A stretch of DNA of 64,000 nt from Atopsyche davidsoni (Eukaryota; Arthropoda; Insecta; Trichoptera; Hydrobiosidae). Every line of letters starts with the position of its first letter. The stretch's first letter is position 1. The stretch covers positions 16,924,501 to 16,988,500 of the forward strand of contig JAILWY010000013.1 in assembly GCA_022113835.1 (NCBI GenBank), written 5' to 3'. The notes under the pieces are model-generated. The model saw only the letters and a list, made by a program, of their open reading frames with translations. It had not been told where the DNA came from and ran no database searches. A program made the translations under genes and the position numbers. Below, one piece after another: positions 35,505 through 48,372 of the stretch.

Positions 35505-36152
35505 TTATAGAATCTAAATTATATATATATATACTGATAAAGTATGAGTGCATGGAATGTAGGCACATGAAAACCCACAATAATAGTTATTTGCATGTCA
35601 AAAGCACTAATATTTCAATCATAGTCAGGAAAAACAGCTTCACTTTGGAAACAATTCGAATAGCAAAAACAGCAAGAGGTAGAAGAAGTCAAGAGCGTCG
35701 AGAGAGTCCATCCAATCTTCACAACGTAAAGTCCGCAGCGGCTGCGGCCAGAATTAACCGCGCACATCCAGAAACTTGCAAAACGTAAACTTTTACGCTT
35801 CATAAAATTTAACTGCAGGCACTTTGTTACCGTGCAGCCAGGTTGAGTCTCTCCCTGGGTGTAAAGGACGCCCTTTTGATAAATAATCACCCAGAACTAA
35901 CTTACTGCGCGCATCACTCGCGCGCGGGCGGGCGCACTCGTTAGCGACATTCACCATTTATACATACATCCATTGTAAATCCGGACGGGACTTTTCTTCG
36001 AGTTATTTATTTTCAAGATTCATATAATACTGGATCAATAAGCATTCATTCTTCTAGTTCTAGACAAAAGGTAATTTTGACGGAGGTCGGCATTTCACCA
36101 TGCGCTGCCACCTGTCAAGAGATGACATACCAAATTTCAGACTTATTTGATA
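35505..36152. other. Stretch between Helitrons without a supported gene
   Basis: Short TA run at 35520-35533, a 78-codon frame at 35552-35788 with no domain features, and a small GC-rich island at 35910-35945. Confidence 0.45.
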
Positions 36153-37351
36153 CCAGCGGATACCCGGCGCGTGCTACTACGCTAAATAAAGAAATAAATT
36201 ACTTTTTAAATTTGTTCGAAAAAAAAAAAAGGAAATTTTGTTTATCTGAGATTATTCGGTAGGTGTGTAATCATAAAGATTTATCAGCGTTCTGACCCTT
36301 CTGAAATTGAGTGATTTCATCGTTTCGATTTGAAAGCTCGAGCACTGCCATGTCACTGCCTTTGTTAACATATTTGCATATGTACTTAATGGATTTCTCG
36401 GAGTTGCAGTATTCCACATTGATATATGTTTTTGACAGTATTGGACTGTATGGAACAATCCATCTGTTATCAATGTTTCCATCAATCAATGAATCCATCA
36501 ACGTTTCTTAATTGAATGGTGGTGGTGAATCCTCCATCTTCTGGCTTTCATCGTCTGTATTTCGGATATCCATCCTCATCAGTTTGAGTTTCATTAATCA
36601 AATCACGTGGATATCTTTTCGTGCATGGCGAATTCATATTCAATGCTCCGCATGGACCGTGAATCATGTTCATACAAACAACGTCAAAAAGTATCGGATC
36701 TTCAAGTTGATTTGGTAGATCATCAGATATAACACTATCGATTTGAGTTGAAACTATTAGACCATGAGCGTGTGATAAGCCCCGTTTTTGCCATTCAATC
36801 GAATACATCTAGCATTGCACTTCACCGTATATATGATTTTTTATCGTCAGATCCATGAGTTTTTGTTTGAAAACTCTAGCTGTCAGATCATGTCTGTGAT
36901 GCGATGACTGACCAGGCGATAGCAAATCTTTGATTTCCGACCAAGCAGGATTGTACGTAAATGTGATGAAAAGATCCAGTCGCAAATGAATGACAGTTCT
37001 GTTGTTTTTTTTTTGTTGTGGCAGCCTGCATTATACAACGGCAACGTCATATTAATCTTAACAAACATCCAGATCAGTGTTTTTTTGTTGGCAGCCTGCA
37101 TTATCCGCCAACACACTGTTCTTTTTTTGAAAAGTATTCGCTACCGCAAAATGTTGAAACTTTTGTATGTGAAATGTCGAAAATTTACATAATTATTTTG
37201 ATTATTATTTTTTTAATTTAAGTAGCCTAAAACCACTTCAGTATTATTGGTTTCAAATGAAACCGGTTTGGGGCACATCGGTTCGATGGTTTTAAAGCTT
37301 AGCACAGGCAAATAACCGCTGGTTTTTGAGTTTGTGTTTTATATATATAGA
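36153..37351 (-). mobile_element. Helitron family H1, longer copy with Rep remnants
   Basis: In - strand sense the 5' end is TCTATATATATAAAACAC near 37351. The 3' end is CGCCGGGTATCCGCTGG near 36153, a one-base change from CTAG. The copy contains Rep-domain coding remnants (next entry) and shares both ends with 33828-34393. Confidence 0.8.
36252..37116 (-). pseudogene. Helitron Rep (HUH) domain fragment
   Basis: In - strand order: MPLYNAGC-like text with CDWIF, then FTYNPAWSEIKDLLSPGQ, HHRHDLTARVFKQKL, and after a stop MYSIEWQKRGLSHAHGLI. The HAHGLI stretch is the HUH motif of the Rep nuclease. Then come LEDPILFDVVCMNMIHGPCG, MNSPCTKRYPRDL and DEDGYPKYRR, followed after a frame change by WNTATPRNPLSTYANMLTK-type text near the Rep tyrosine region. 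Several stops and shifts break it, and the helicase is absent. Confidence 0.85.
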
Positions 37352-39633
37352 TTATGATAATTTGATTTATAGTATTGATTTAAAAGATGTTTGTAATAAA
37401 CTCGAAAGATATATTTTTAATTATTTAAGTTTTGGATGGAAAAACTTGCGATGAAATAATGATGTCTGTGGGAACTCTTCACCGTCTTTAATAATCGTTA
37501 AACGCCTTTTCAATAAAATTATACACGGCGTAACACCCGTTTGTGATAAATATTGTTTGGCCACCTGGCAGCCACGATTACTGAGGATATCATTAAGAAG
37601 AACATAACCATTGGCATCAAACAATGACTGTTATTATTTGTGGCTTTTTAAAAAATAAACACACCTTAAATAATTGTATAATTTTTAGTATTAAATTCAA
37701 AATGCATGAAATGAATTTTCTCTAAGAATAAATCAGGTCCTTCACCCGGTTTTCCTCCTTTCAACTGAAAATGTTCTCAGTAGTTTAACTTTATACCTTT
37801 GATATCTTGAAGCAGTTGATTTTATATTAATTGATAGTAAAAGTATAAACATAACTAATGTCGATTTGTGAAAATTGCGGCTGCGTGAAAATTGGAATAT
37901 TCTTCCCCTTCAACAATAGTGCTGTTGTAATTTTGTACAATAATTGAAAATAATTTTGTATTCAATTTTAATATACACTACATAATTTTGATATTTATAT
38001 AACAAGCTAAATGACGTAAACTCTCTTTGTTATCATTGAAAGACAATTCCTCACACTGTTTACGCTTTTCACCCTAGTATTATTTTCAATAAAAGTAACT
38101 TTGATAATTCTAAATAAAAAGTGCCACTAAAAAAAAATAAAAACCAAACAATGCCATATCTCAATAAATGTTTTTATAAATATTATTTAAGAATTCTGAA
38201 CAAATCTTAAAACTATTTAATTAAATCAGTTTCTTCATTTTCATTTCCGTAGTATACAATCATAAATTCGTTTCTGATTAAAAAAACAGGGGTTTATTTT
38301 GTAACAAATGAAGTGAACGTTCTTTTAGGGCCTAACGAAGCCGGCGAATCTCGCGCGAAGGCTTCTAATTGCGTCTCCCCGAGGGGCGCAGCGAAGTGTG
38401 CCCGATTCGGTTTAATTTTTTTACAAACACAATAAGGGTTTCAATAATTTTTCTTGCGTCTGATTTCTCGTGCGTCTATAAAGTCTTTCTCTTTATTCAA
38501 AGCCCGAACTTGTTCGAAGATTCCTTAGATGTTTGCGAGGGCGCCACATCGTGTAGATTCTATGAGAAATATTAAATTCAATTGATATAATATTATAATT
38601 AAAACATTTTAATTATTTTCCACGATAAGCCGTTTTTTTATCCACAAGTTCGTTTGAAATGTTTGTTCTCACTCACAACAGATGCAAAACAATAGTTTAT
38701 TTAACGATTTTTTCCATTTCCTGACTTCAATCCTCACCCGTATAAAATAACATTAAAACAAAAACTCGATACAATTTTGAAGTAATGACTCCACTTATAA
38801 TTTATTAACATAAAATAATTCATCAAATATTTTGGGTTAATTATTATATCACCCTCTGCGTAAACGTTTCTGAAACTGGGAGATAATATTTTACAATAGG
38901 CGACGCTTCATTTATTCTAAAAAAAAATCAAAAAGCTCTGGAGTGAAGCCGTATCTCGGGCTAAGTTGGAGGTTGGTTTTTTTTTAATATATCATTTGTC
39001 GACACATGCCTCTTCAAGGCGACGCCTTCTCCGCGCTGGCCGCCGAGGACTCCTCGCGCCCGCCGCGGGCTGCTAGACGTGCATATTGCCCCTTTTGATC
39101 TTTTCTAACTAAAATCAAAACTAAGATTTTTGGTTGCATTGACTTTTTCAGTCCTCCTTTGGCCAGTAACTTGTAAATATTTTTGTATAAGAAAGCCAGA
39201 ATAGAGCACTTGGATTATATAATGATATAATAGCTATCTTTACACATTTCTCTAAAGATAATCGATGATATCTAGGATATTCTGTTCCAAATAAATTCCA
39301 ATACTATGAATTTATATACCAACACTAATAATAATTGATACCAATGAATTATCACCGCTATCTATTCTTAAATAAGCACAAAATATTTTTATACAATGTT
39401 ATCAATCCAAAGCACACGCGAGGGGCTCTCGGAGAGTCCGGCGACTCGCGGCCGTGGCGTGACGCCGACATGAGGGCGCGTACAAATTAAAGATAATGGA
39501 CCACTGAATTCAATATTATATTGAAACTCATTCATCTACTGGAAATTAATCCTAGGAATCGAATGCATGCTTGAGATGCATCCCGCGTATTGCGGGTCTA
39601 TTTTCTTTGCTCTAATAAGTTAAGTATGTATAT
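37352..39633. other. AT-rich stretch without a supported gene
   Basis: No coding sequence or element end recognised. GC-rich islands at about 38330-38400, 39010-39080 and 39415-39480. Confidence 0.5.
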
Positions 39634-39635
39634 TA

Positions 39636-42245
39636 GGGTGTCCCTTATATGACCAAAAAAATTTTTTTTTCAAATTTCGAAATGCATACCTTCTACTTTT
39701 TTTAGTAATGCTATAAGAGTCTTAAATATAAAATTTCATCTTTCTAGCATAATTGCAACCAGTGCCGACCGAGCTTCAAAGTTTAGTAAAAAACGTGTTT
39801 TGTCTTGATATTTCGGTCTGGTATAAAATCATTATAAATGCAATAAATTAAATAAATAATAGTAAAAATTCAATTAGATGAACATTAATCTTTAATCAAA
39901 AACATAAAGTAATAACAATCAGCCAGGGTAACTTTTTTTTAGAGTTGTTTTTTTACAGTCCGGATACAATTTTCTATGTTCCTGGACACAGCGCAGCAAG
40001 AACTGTTTTTGCTCTTCTTCAGCCGTGATAAGTCCGTTAAAATCTTGCATCATTTTAACAGCCCTTTCAGCAGTATCATTCACAACTCTCAAATAACTTA
40101 TTTTTCTTTTAGCTTCCAGAAAAGCAGCATTATTATTCCAGGAAGATACATCTTCCTTTAGAAAACTGTCGTCGATCTGCAGTCGTGATAAAAATTGTTT
40201 GCTCTTTTCCGATACGAAATTATCCAGTGTTTTGCCTGGAAAAAAAAGGAAAATAAGATAAATAACAAATAAATCTACAACAATTTAAATATATCACAAA
40301 AAGTCAATTAAACTTACCAAACAACCTTTGGGGCAGTTCTTCCTTTGACGGGTCATAGCGTTTGCTAAAATCTGAGGTTTTGTCCCGGTTGAAGTTGGCA
40401 ATCATTTTCTTTTTAGTTTGGTTATCAACTTCATCATCAAACAGTGATAGAATAACTGTCTCTTCACATAAATACCACAAGTGATGGCTAAACTTGCTTA
40501 TAGAAGCATTAGAAATTGTTGCGTCAACTTTTTCGTACTCTTTTAACATCTTCAAGAAGCGCAAATCTTGGTTAGGTGCTTTGATCGCCACTGTACATTC
40601 GAGCCAAGGTTTAACATACAACACCACGACAAATAAGCAAACATCTTGTAGAGCCTTTTTTTCCTTCGCAGTTATTCTGCATTGTGACTGAAGTGAACAT
40701 ATGTTTAAAGAATAGATCGCTCTCGCCATCCAGCGTGCCTGATGCATTGCTCCGGGGGGCCTTAGTTTTAATTTTTCCTCTGTGTCTCCTCCCAAAAATA
40801 TTACGCACAGTTCGACCAATTCGCGGTAGTCATCTCTTACATAACCTTTGTCTAATTCTGCCTTATAAAATATTAACAAAGCTTGAATGTCTGTCTCGGC
40901 AACACGTTGTTTTACGAAATTAAGAGATGGTTCAATGTTACTAGCGTCGATGTTTTTCCAATTTTCTCTGAACTTTTTAAACATTGGAATATCTGGGCTA
41001 CTAGTAATTTGCTTAATTTTGCTTTCAAAGACAGCTTTTAGGACCAATTCATAAACATGATGACGACAGGCGAAAAGCAGCAATTCTCTTCCTAAAGTTT
41101 GCTCCAAAATAGCACAAGCTCCATTGAAACGGCCAGTATTGGAAGCTGTTGTGTCGCAGCACATTATTTGTACTTTATCGTGAAGGTTCCAGTCAAAGAG
41201 AGCTGTTGAGACAGCCTTAGCTAGATGTTTTCCAGAAGAATGTTCTAGTTTCGGCACTGCAAGAAGCTGTTCCTTATCGTCAAACGAAGCAATAACTGGC
41301 AAGCGTTCTTCTTTAGAACTTCGTACATCCAACCCGGGTAATAGTTTTCCATCCCAATGGACTGTGACTACGTCGGGTACATTGTTTTGGAAGTCAGATT
41401 TTAATGCTTCTGCCCTTGATTTTCTAGTTTCAGCAGCTAGTGATTCTCTTTGTCTTACAACCCTTTCCTCTTCTTCCAATCGTCGTTGTTTGGATCTATC
41501 TTCTTTTTCCGCCAATTTTTTATCAACACCACCTAAGCATCCCGGTCGACCTGGTTCTCTCTGTTTCATTAAAAATAATATATCTTCCTCTATTTTCATT
41601 CTCTCAAAAGCATCAGCATGTGCAATATCAAACAAATTATCAAGATCAATTTTGAAATTGTTCTCACGGCTCTTGAACGTAACCTGAGTTTTCTTACAAT
41701 TTTTTTGAATCTCTCTCCAAACATGATATAAATCAACAATTTTCTTCACGCAGTTAAGAAATGCCCCTGTTGGAATTCTTGCTTATTCCCAATATATGAT
41801 GCACTCCCTAATCACAAGATTTTCACTTTCACTAACAGTCAGTTTAACCTCAAGAATATTGTTAAATAGGACCGAGAGAAATTGTCGATTGGATGGTAAT
41901 TTTGCACCATTTATTTGATATCTAGGCAAACCGATAAGGAAATTATTTTGTTTATCACTTCGTAATTCTACCGACATGTTAACGCACTAAACAATGAAGC
42001 ACTACTAATCTCAAAAATCACGTATGAAATGACAAATAAAACATGTAGGTAACTACATGTTTTATTTGTAAAAGTCACAGCGCAGTACTTACGCAACTTG
42101 TATGGACAAGTTAAAATCGCAAGTCGGCACGGGTTATCGTTTATAAATCGAACTAATATTTTTTTCTAGACAATATAGGGTTATTACTAAACTTTTAAGA
42201 AGGTATGCGTAAAAAAATATCGAACTTGAATTTTAAGGGACACCC
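39636..42245 (-). mobile_element. hAT-like DNA transposon A, near-intact copy 2
   Basis: Bounded by GGGTGTCCCTTA at 39636 and its inverted partner TAAGGGACACCC ending at 42245, with TA on both sides (39634-39635 and 42246-42247). Total length is 2610 bp against 2259 bp for copy 1. It carries the transposase gene on the - strand. A (TA)n array begins a few bases beyond the right end. Confidence 0.9.
39919..41977 (-). pseudogene. hAT-like transposase, 658 codons, one stop
   Basis: Exon 1 runs from ATG 41977 (MSVELRSDKQNNFLIGLPRY) to a GTAAG donor at 40317. Exon 2 runs from 40235, after TTCCAG, to TGA at 39919. Together they are 1977 nt, an exact multiple of three. One in-frame TAA at 41783-41785 interrupts it (IYWE-stop-ARIPTGAF). 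In order: an N-terminal region with Lys/Glu-rich segments (KKLAEKEDRSKQRRLEEEE), VTVHWDGKLLPGLD with a likely first Asp, VQIMCCDTTASNTGRFNGA with a second Asp, ACRHHVYELVLKAVF, the RWMARAI block, and a C-terminal KRKINYLRVVNDTAE-type block. This order matches the RNase-H-like core of hAT transposases, with CxxH and RW motifs. The hAT assignment is by motif only. Confidence 0.8.
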
Positions 42246-42247
42246 TA

Positions 42248-42373
<126 letters not shown>

Positions 42374-42919
42374 ACGCCATGTTGCGCGGATTCCCTGTGC
42401 CGATTTCATGTCTGTGGCCATCGGGATCCGCTTTCATTCTTGTATTGGACAAAAAGTTGTGAGTTTTTACATTTCAAAAGCACTGCCTGGAGTTTTTATA
42501 TATTCTTTAAAAAATAAATTATAAAGAAATCAGTATAAACGGCGAGTTTTTTACAGAACTTTTTTCAAAACCAATTTTTGTTGATAAAAAAAAAAACAAA
42601 ATAACATGAATAAAACCGTAATATCAGATTTTTAAAAAATAGCTTTTCAGGTTATGAAGACGTCCGAGAGCGCGTCGAGGCCGCCGCCCAATTATCGCTC
42701 CGCTCTGGCGAGGCCAGCTTTCTCCTCACGTACCTAATTTGAAGGGGTGCCGCAATAAATAAATTCCCCTGAGATATTAAAACAAAGCGCCCCGAGCCGA
42801 GCCCTGGACGCGCGTCACATAATGTATTTCTTAAATTTGCTGGCTATTTTCGCGTAATCCATCAGATGTGTAATCGTATTTGGAACATAGATGCTAACTT
42901 TATTATTAAAAACATAGAT
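42374..42919. other. Stretch without a supported gene
   Basis: GC-rich island at about 42655-42830. No recognisable coding sequence. Confidence 0.45.
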
Positions 42920-42927
42920 ATTAATTT

Positions 42928-43120
42928 GGTACTTATTTTTTATCCGACCACCAAAATTTTTTAATGTACATGTACTAGCAGAGATACGAATCTATCATAT
43001 GACGATGAGTCCCGTTGTGGCATTTATTTCGTTCCTTTGCAGATTTCCGTGACCGCTCGATTCGTTGGGTTAGGTTAGGTTAGGTACAAGTTTTTGGTGG
43101 TCGGATAAAAAACAAGTACC
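42928..43120. mobile_element. 193-bp MITE with a telomere-like run inside
   Basis: Terminal inverted repeats of about 29 bp, nearly perfect, starting GGTACTT and containing TTTTTTATCCGACCACCAAA. Flanks are ATTAATTT (42920-42927) and ATTAATGT (43121-43128), an 8-bp duplication with one mismatch. Near the right end is GTTAGGTTAGGTTAGG, three units of the insect telomere repeat. It has no coding capacity. Confidence 0.85.
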
Positions 43121-43196
43121 ATTAATGTAAACTATTATTTACAATATAAGTTTGACTTACTATATTTGACTAAAAAATAAAAAAATAAATATATAA

Positions 43197-43197
<1 letters not shown>

Positions 43198-43282
<85 letters not shown>
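43198..43282. repeat. (TA)n microsatellite
   Basis: About 42 uninterrupted TA units. Confidence 0.95.
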
Positions 43283-43286
<4 letters not shown>

Positions 43287-44366
43287 CATTGGAGAATTGA
43301 GGTGCTTGCAGTGCTATTACAGACTTCTAAAAATAATAATTTGTTTGAAGCAAATGTATTTTAATCGTAATGTGTTATTGGCTGAAATAGTATCAGAGTT
43401 CTTTTTATTTTTACCGGAATCTTCACTCTTACAATTTTCTGGCCATTTTGCTCCTCCGAAAATAAAATATAAACAACCCACTTTTTAGATCAAAGGAAGA
43501 GTTTTTTTTTTGTTTTAAAAGGGATGATTTCCCAAGGACCTTACAACCCCATCACCCTATAATTAAATTTTGAAACCTGTTTTCTTTCCCTTATTTCCGA
43601 CAAATTTTCCGACCCCATTCATCCATTCCAAATGTCAATACTTGCTTAATCTAAAATAGAAACTATTTTAGTAATTATATTGTAAATATACTTCGACACG
43701 ATGAGATTGTGACATTTTTTTGTTTTAATGTAAATAGTCTAAGTCAATTCATCCTCCAAAACAACAAGTGCGTGTGAGATTCACACAAAATTTCACATTC
43801 ATAATAATTTTTCATAATTAAAGTAAAAAATACTTTAAGTCACTGTACTAAGGTAAACAACGTGGGTGTTTTTATGATAATCAAATTGAAAGTATTATAG
43901 ATATCGAATACCCAGTCACATCCAGCGAGCGACGGCACCGCCGGTGTCGGTTGACGCTACTCCTGCAACCTATCATAACTTTTTACTTTAAAAATGTACT
44001 TCATTAAAATCAAAACCGTATTTTTGAGTACTTGTTTAAAAGATTACAGAAATTTAAGGATCAAACTTTTTTAAATAATAATTTCAGGTTAGATTTGTTT
44101 CATTATATTCTTAGGCATAAAACTATCCAAGTAGAAATAATATTAGGTTTGAGATTTTTTTATATGACAACTGAATGCGATAAACTCTTATGATTTATAA
44201 TTATTTCATTAACATTTTGCGCAAATGTTACTTTCTATATATTTGTAAAGAAATTAAAATGTAGTTATAGCGAGCATGAATAACTCTTACCTTATCTTAA
44301 ATTCGAATATACTTATATAATATATTATAAATACTTTTTTTTGCATTATCTTTCACTTCGACACGT
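43283..44366. other. AT-rich stretch without a supported gene
   Basis: Contains repeat R-A copy 2 at 43730-43835 and otherwise nothing recognised. Confidence 0.5.
43730..43835 (+). repeat. Dispersed repeat R-A, copy 2
   Basis: Carries AGTCTAAGTCAATTC, TTCACACAAAATTTCACATT and ATAATTTTTCATAATTAAAG, in the same order as the copies at 2991 and 58117. Confidence 0.55.
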
Positions 44367-44470
44367 CGTTTGACAGTGCTAACGTGAAAGGTTGATGAAA
44401 CCGGTAGCCAATAAAATAAAGGTTGTGGAAAAATCACAAAAGTATTTTATCTAAAATTATTATATGTACT
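44367..44470 (+). repeat. PLE-tail repeat, single copy, opposite orientation
   Basis: GTTTGACAGTGCTAACG, then GAAACCGGTAGCC, then TTGTGGAAAAATCACAAAAG. It starts at the hammerhead-like core and runs outward. The cleavage-type triplet GTC is changed to GTA here. Confidence 0.75.
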
Positions 44471-45589
44471 TAGATAAAATACAAAATTTGCATATTTTTA
44501 AAAGGATCAATTTACTAATTATAAATAAATAACAAAGAATATCAACTTTTTATAGGATAAAAAAAAAATTGAATTTATGAAATTTACATTTTCAGGTATT
44601 TATTTTCCGTACGTGGAAACAAGTGCAGTGAACTCTTATCGCTCGGACACCACAGCAGAACACTGGCACCAGTAGGTGCTCCGAGTGAATACTCTCATCC
44701 CGCTATCGCTAGGTATTTTAGTTACTAATTATCAAGTATGGCTCACTGTCAGCCGTCCAAGGTCGTGGATGGCGAGCAGACCAGCACCCCTTAACCTGTC
44801 AAATGCGCTCGATGCCAGCAGGCCAGCACTACTCAGTCTGTCTTACGATTAATATCATAGGAATTTTCGATCCATCATAACTATTGTTTAATTTTTATTA
44901 AATTTGATATTTAAGAATAATTTAATAAAATTATTGTATTATTATTTTGCTTATCATATGTTATTACACAATACCAAATATAAACATCCCCCATTATAAA
45001 TGTAGGCTTCATGCGAACAGGAGTCAGTTTATCAATCAAATTACACCTCTGATAATCAATCAGCCGACTGGCAGCCTCGCGTGCCGCATGCAAGCTGCCC
45101 GCTAAGTGATTGCACCGATACAACGACGCCCGATAATCCGTATTTGTACATTCTTCATAACCATGAAAGCGCCTCGTCGACAGACTACTTCGCTCGGGGA
45201 CTCCGGCCGGGGCGGGCGCCCGGAGACACTGCTCGACGGACATTCTGCTCGTGTACCTAATTACTTCTTAATTTATGTTTTCAAAATGATATCTTATTTA
45301 CTAACTACATTTAGGGGAAAGTAGCAACATCGATGCACTTAAAAATATAACAAACGTTTATGCTTGGGAATAAACTTGATTTATAAACATCGCCGACGAA
45401 TTACTTATATTAAATTTTGCACAAGAGTAGCGCGAAGTTTGAAAGTACATATATTTATGTTGTAGTATTATAAAACTTATATTGCAGGACATTTGGTTCT
45501 ATTGACTGCACGCCTAAGATAAATAAATGATTGTATGTATATATAGTATATATAAAACTTTTTGCATCTATAATAATAATATCCGTTTT
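44471..45589. other. Stretch without a supported gene
   Basis: GC-richer segments at 44740-44840 and 45060-45240. Frames up to 110 codons occur on both strands of the second segment with no recognisable features. Confidence 0.45.
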
Positions 45590-45963
45590 CCCGATTAAAG
45601 TTTTGGAATTTGGAGATTATAATAACCGATGGATCTAGAATGTTTGGCATTTAGGTGTCTTTTTTCAAATTGGAAATAAAAGATTAGAAATAAACCTATG
45701 GTAAAAAAGTAAAACAACTATTTTTAACAAACTTTGGTTTTGAAAAGTCGTAATTTTATCAAAATTTTCAACATCTTTAAGACTTTACTTGACTTTAAAA
45801 AAGAACGGTAATTTAATAATAAATAAAATATTTTTTATTACCCGGGTAGCGCTGTGTTATTATTTTCGGGAGCAGAAACATATCTTGAAAAAATACATGG
45901 TGCCCGCCACCCGCCCGGTATTCTGAAATGTGCTCTTGGGTACAAAAAGGTTGGGGACCCCTG
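45590..45963 (+). mobile_element. Nonautonomous hAT-type element, partial copy 2
   Basis: Matches the interior of 3187-4594 (ATAACCGATGGATCTAGAA; GAAAAGTCGTAATTTTATC) and ends with AAAAGGTTGGGGACCCCTG, a hAT-style terminus. It lacks the mariner insertion of copy 1 and the left end. Confidence 0.75.
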
Positions 45964-45964
45964 G

Positions 45965-46335
45965 CCTAACCAGTCACATTTTCGAAAAAGAATAGTCCGC
46001 TGATGCCTCCCGCCTAAAATCCGGACCAAACAGTGGCACGTTGAGGACGCATTTGAATCCATCAAGATGGAAATGACCCTTATCGCTGAAGATAATTTTG
46101 TTCGAAAAATCAACATCCACTTGTTGTTATTCATAATCTATTCACTGTGCATGGTCTGAATATTTCTGTTCTTGGGTTAGTTGAACTTCATAAGTATTTA
46201 GATGCAAATTTTCGTGAGAATACGCTATGTAGAGCTTCATGAAATGTCCAATTCATGACCATGTGCCGAATTGATGTCCCTGGACTCTCGGAAACTCTCA
46301 CGAACTGTTTCGATGTTTTGTATTGAAGTGTTTAA
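45965..46335 (-). pseudogene. DD41D (rosa-like) transposase N-terminal relic
   Basis: In - strand order: SPGTSIRHMVMNW-type text, then a KVQLTQEQK-like block of the helix-turn-helix region, NKIIFSDKGHFHLDGF holding the first catalytic-type Asp, a deletion, then MRPQRATVWSGF, a stop and AGGISGLFFFENVTG. This is the N-terminal and first-Asp part of the same transposase family whose C-terminal part lies at 30.3-30.9 kb. Multiple stops and frame changes. Confidence 0.7.
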
Positions 46336-47220
46336 GATCACTTATTTATTAAGTCTTCATAATTTTTTAAATCAATCTATTCACAATTGATAAAGTTTAA
46401 TCACTATTTCGAACATATTTTATACGAAAATTGCAAACGGTGGCTGCCAAACATTCATTTTTTTTTAAACATTGCTATTTAATGAAAACGCGTTAATCTT
46501 TCGTGTAATGCTCCGTTTTTAAACAATCTCGCTGTTCATTTTTTGTGGGCAATATTTTACAGCATAAATTGCGTAAAATTAAAATAATGCGTCAATTATG
46601 GGGATTTTGAATTATTAATATTATATTGATTTTAATTTTTTTCCATTCAATTATTTCCATTCCTACAAAGAGTTAATTTTTCTACTGGAACTGTCAATAT
46701 TCTATACACCCCGTGGAATAATCAATCTCGCGTGCCCCCGAGGCAGTCTAATTTGTGCAAGGTAGTAAAACTCCAAAAAAACTTTGCATTCACTTTCCAA
46801 CAGTTGGCTTGTGCAAAGGTTAACCAAAACTTAATCATGCAATAATTAGTATAAATTGTCGTAATATAAATGCTTATGTTTTTTTTAAAAAAGATAATTG
46901 TTTTTTAAAAAAAAAAAACATATCTTACCTGCGTACAGTGAAAATCTCATGGTAATATGTCATTATAGAACTAATGCTAAATAAACAAACTAATAATGTG
47001 AAAATCGCTATAGGAATCAACATTAATTTGAAAAGAAAACATACGGCTTCCTAATATAGCAGAAATTAATATTAACAGAACATCCGCAATGTATCTAGCT
47101 TGGGAATAATGCGTCTAGCTCTCCGGAAGATTCAATTAGAAAATACTTTTGACCAGTAGCGTAGTAACCAGTATGATAACAATTTAAACATTCGTAAATA
47201 ATTTACTGTAAAAAAAAAAC
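46336..47220. other. AT-rich stretch without a supported gene
   Basis: Nothing recognised. Confidence 0.5.
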
Positions 47221-47230
47221 GTGATGCATT

Positions 47231-47417
47231 TCGAGTATATTCAATATTTTTGATAGAACGTATTCGGTGGAATTCGATTTTGATATTTTGAAAAAGAAAT
47301 TATTTATGTTATATTTCCACTTTTTATTTTTATTTGTGATTATGTCATGCTGACATTTTCAAAACGCGAAACTAGTCACAAATAAAAAGAAAAGCGTGGA
47401 ACAATCACAAAAATAAG
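47231..47417. mobile_element. Palindromic PLE-tail element, divergent subfamily
   Basis: Outer left block TATTCAATATTTTTGATAG, then GGTGGAATTCGATTTTGAT. The right arm ends at ACAATCACAAAAATAA, truncated. The flanks GTGATGCATT (47221-47230) and GTGATACATT (47418-47427) are a 10-bp duplication with one mismatch. Confidence 0.75.
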
Positions 47418-47427
47418 TGATACATTA

Positions 47428-48230
47428 AATGGTTAAAAAAGGAGAGTTATGCAACATGTAAATGACAATGCTATCACCGCACCGTGCCCCGACATGGCTG
47501 AGGCCCCCTCTGGACTCGTGGGCCCCTGCGGGTAGACCACATCCCGCATTTCTATAAAGTGTGGCCATGTTTCAAGTATGGGATCATTTTGGGGGGAATA
47601 TCACAGACATATCACGCTTCGTATACAATCGAATTTGAGATAAATTGGCTGAAATTCTATGGTATGCAGAAAAATATGACGGGATTCTTCCATTAGTACA
47701 AGTAATAAATTAGCATTCAAATCTGTTTTGTTTTCAAATTACCTGACACACTAGATATGGATCGTCAGTTCGTGGGTCAAGCCCGTAAGTTTATTTCGTT
47801 AAACATGAAACCCCGCCCGCACCCGAGCGCGCCTCTGCGGGCGGGCGCTCTGGCTATACTCACACTAATATGACAGGTAGTCTGCAGAAATCCCACATTT
47901 TAAATGCGTCCTATTTATTCGAGAAACAAACAGAGAGCCCCTCCCAGGAGCGAGATAATACAACGGAACATTATCATAATCCTAAGCGATCGCTCAGAGG
48001 AACGGCGCATCATTACGAAGACTATTAGCGCTAATACAAGCGTAGGCGCGGATCCCCGGGCGGGAATAATTGTCTCTGCGGAGACGCGAAGCGAAGACGG
48101 AAAAGTAAACTTGAGAATATTAACAAGCGGGTGGAGGAGGCTGGCAAGTGGCCGGAAATACTCATTCATCATGCAGAACTAGAAATTTATTTAAAATATA
48201 ACACTACTAATTGAATCACTTACTTAAATA
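47428..48230. other. Stretch without a supported gene
   Basis: GC-rich islands at 47470-47540 and 47800-48140. A 92-codon + frame (47904-48182) and an 85-codon - frame overlap. Neither has recognisable features. Confidence 0.4.
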
Positions 48231-48372
48231 TTCAATATTTTTGACAGAGAGTACTTGATTGAATTCCATTTCAATATTTTAAATAAAATACTTGTGTGAT
48301 TTTTCTACACATTTTGTGGAAACATGTGGTAAAATCACAAAATTATTTTATTTAAAATATTTTAATCAGTTA
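48231..48372. mobile_element. Palindromic PLE-tail element with centre deleted
   Basis: The left arm is TTCAATATTTTTGACAGAGA through TGTGATTTTTCTACAC. The right arm is GTGGTAAAATCACAAAATTA and TTTAAAATATTTTAA. The arms meet at ACATTTTGTGGAAACATG, so the hammerhead-like core is missing. Confidence 0.75.
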
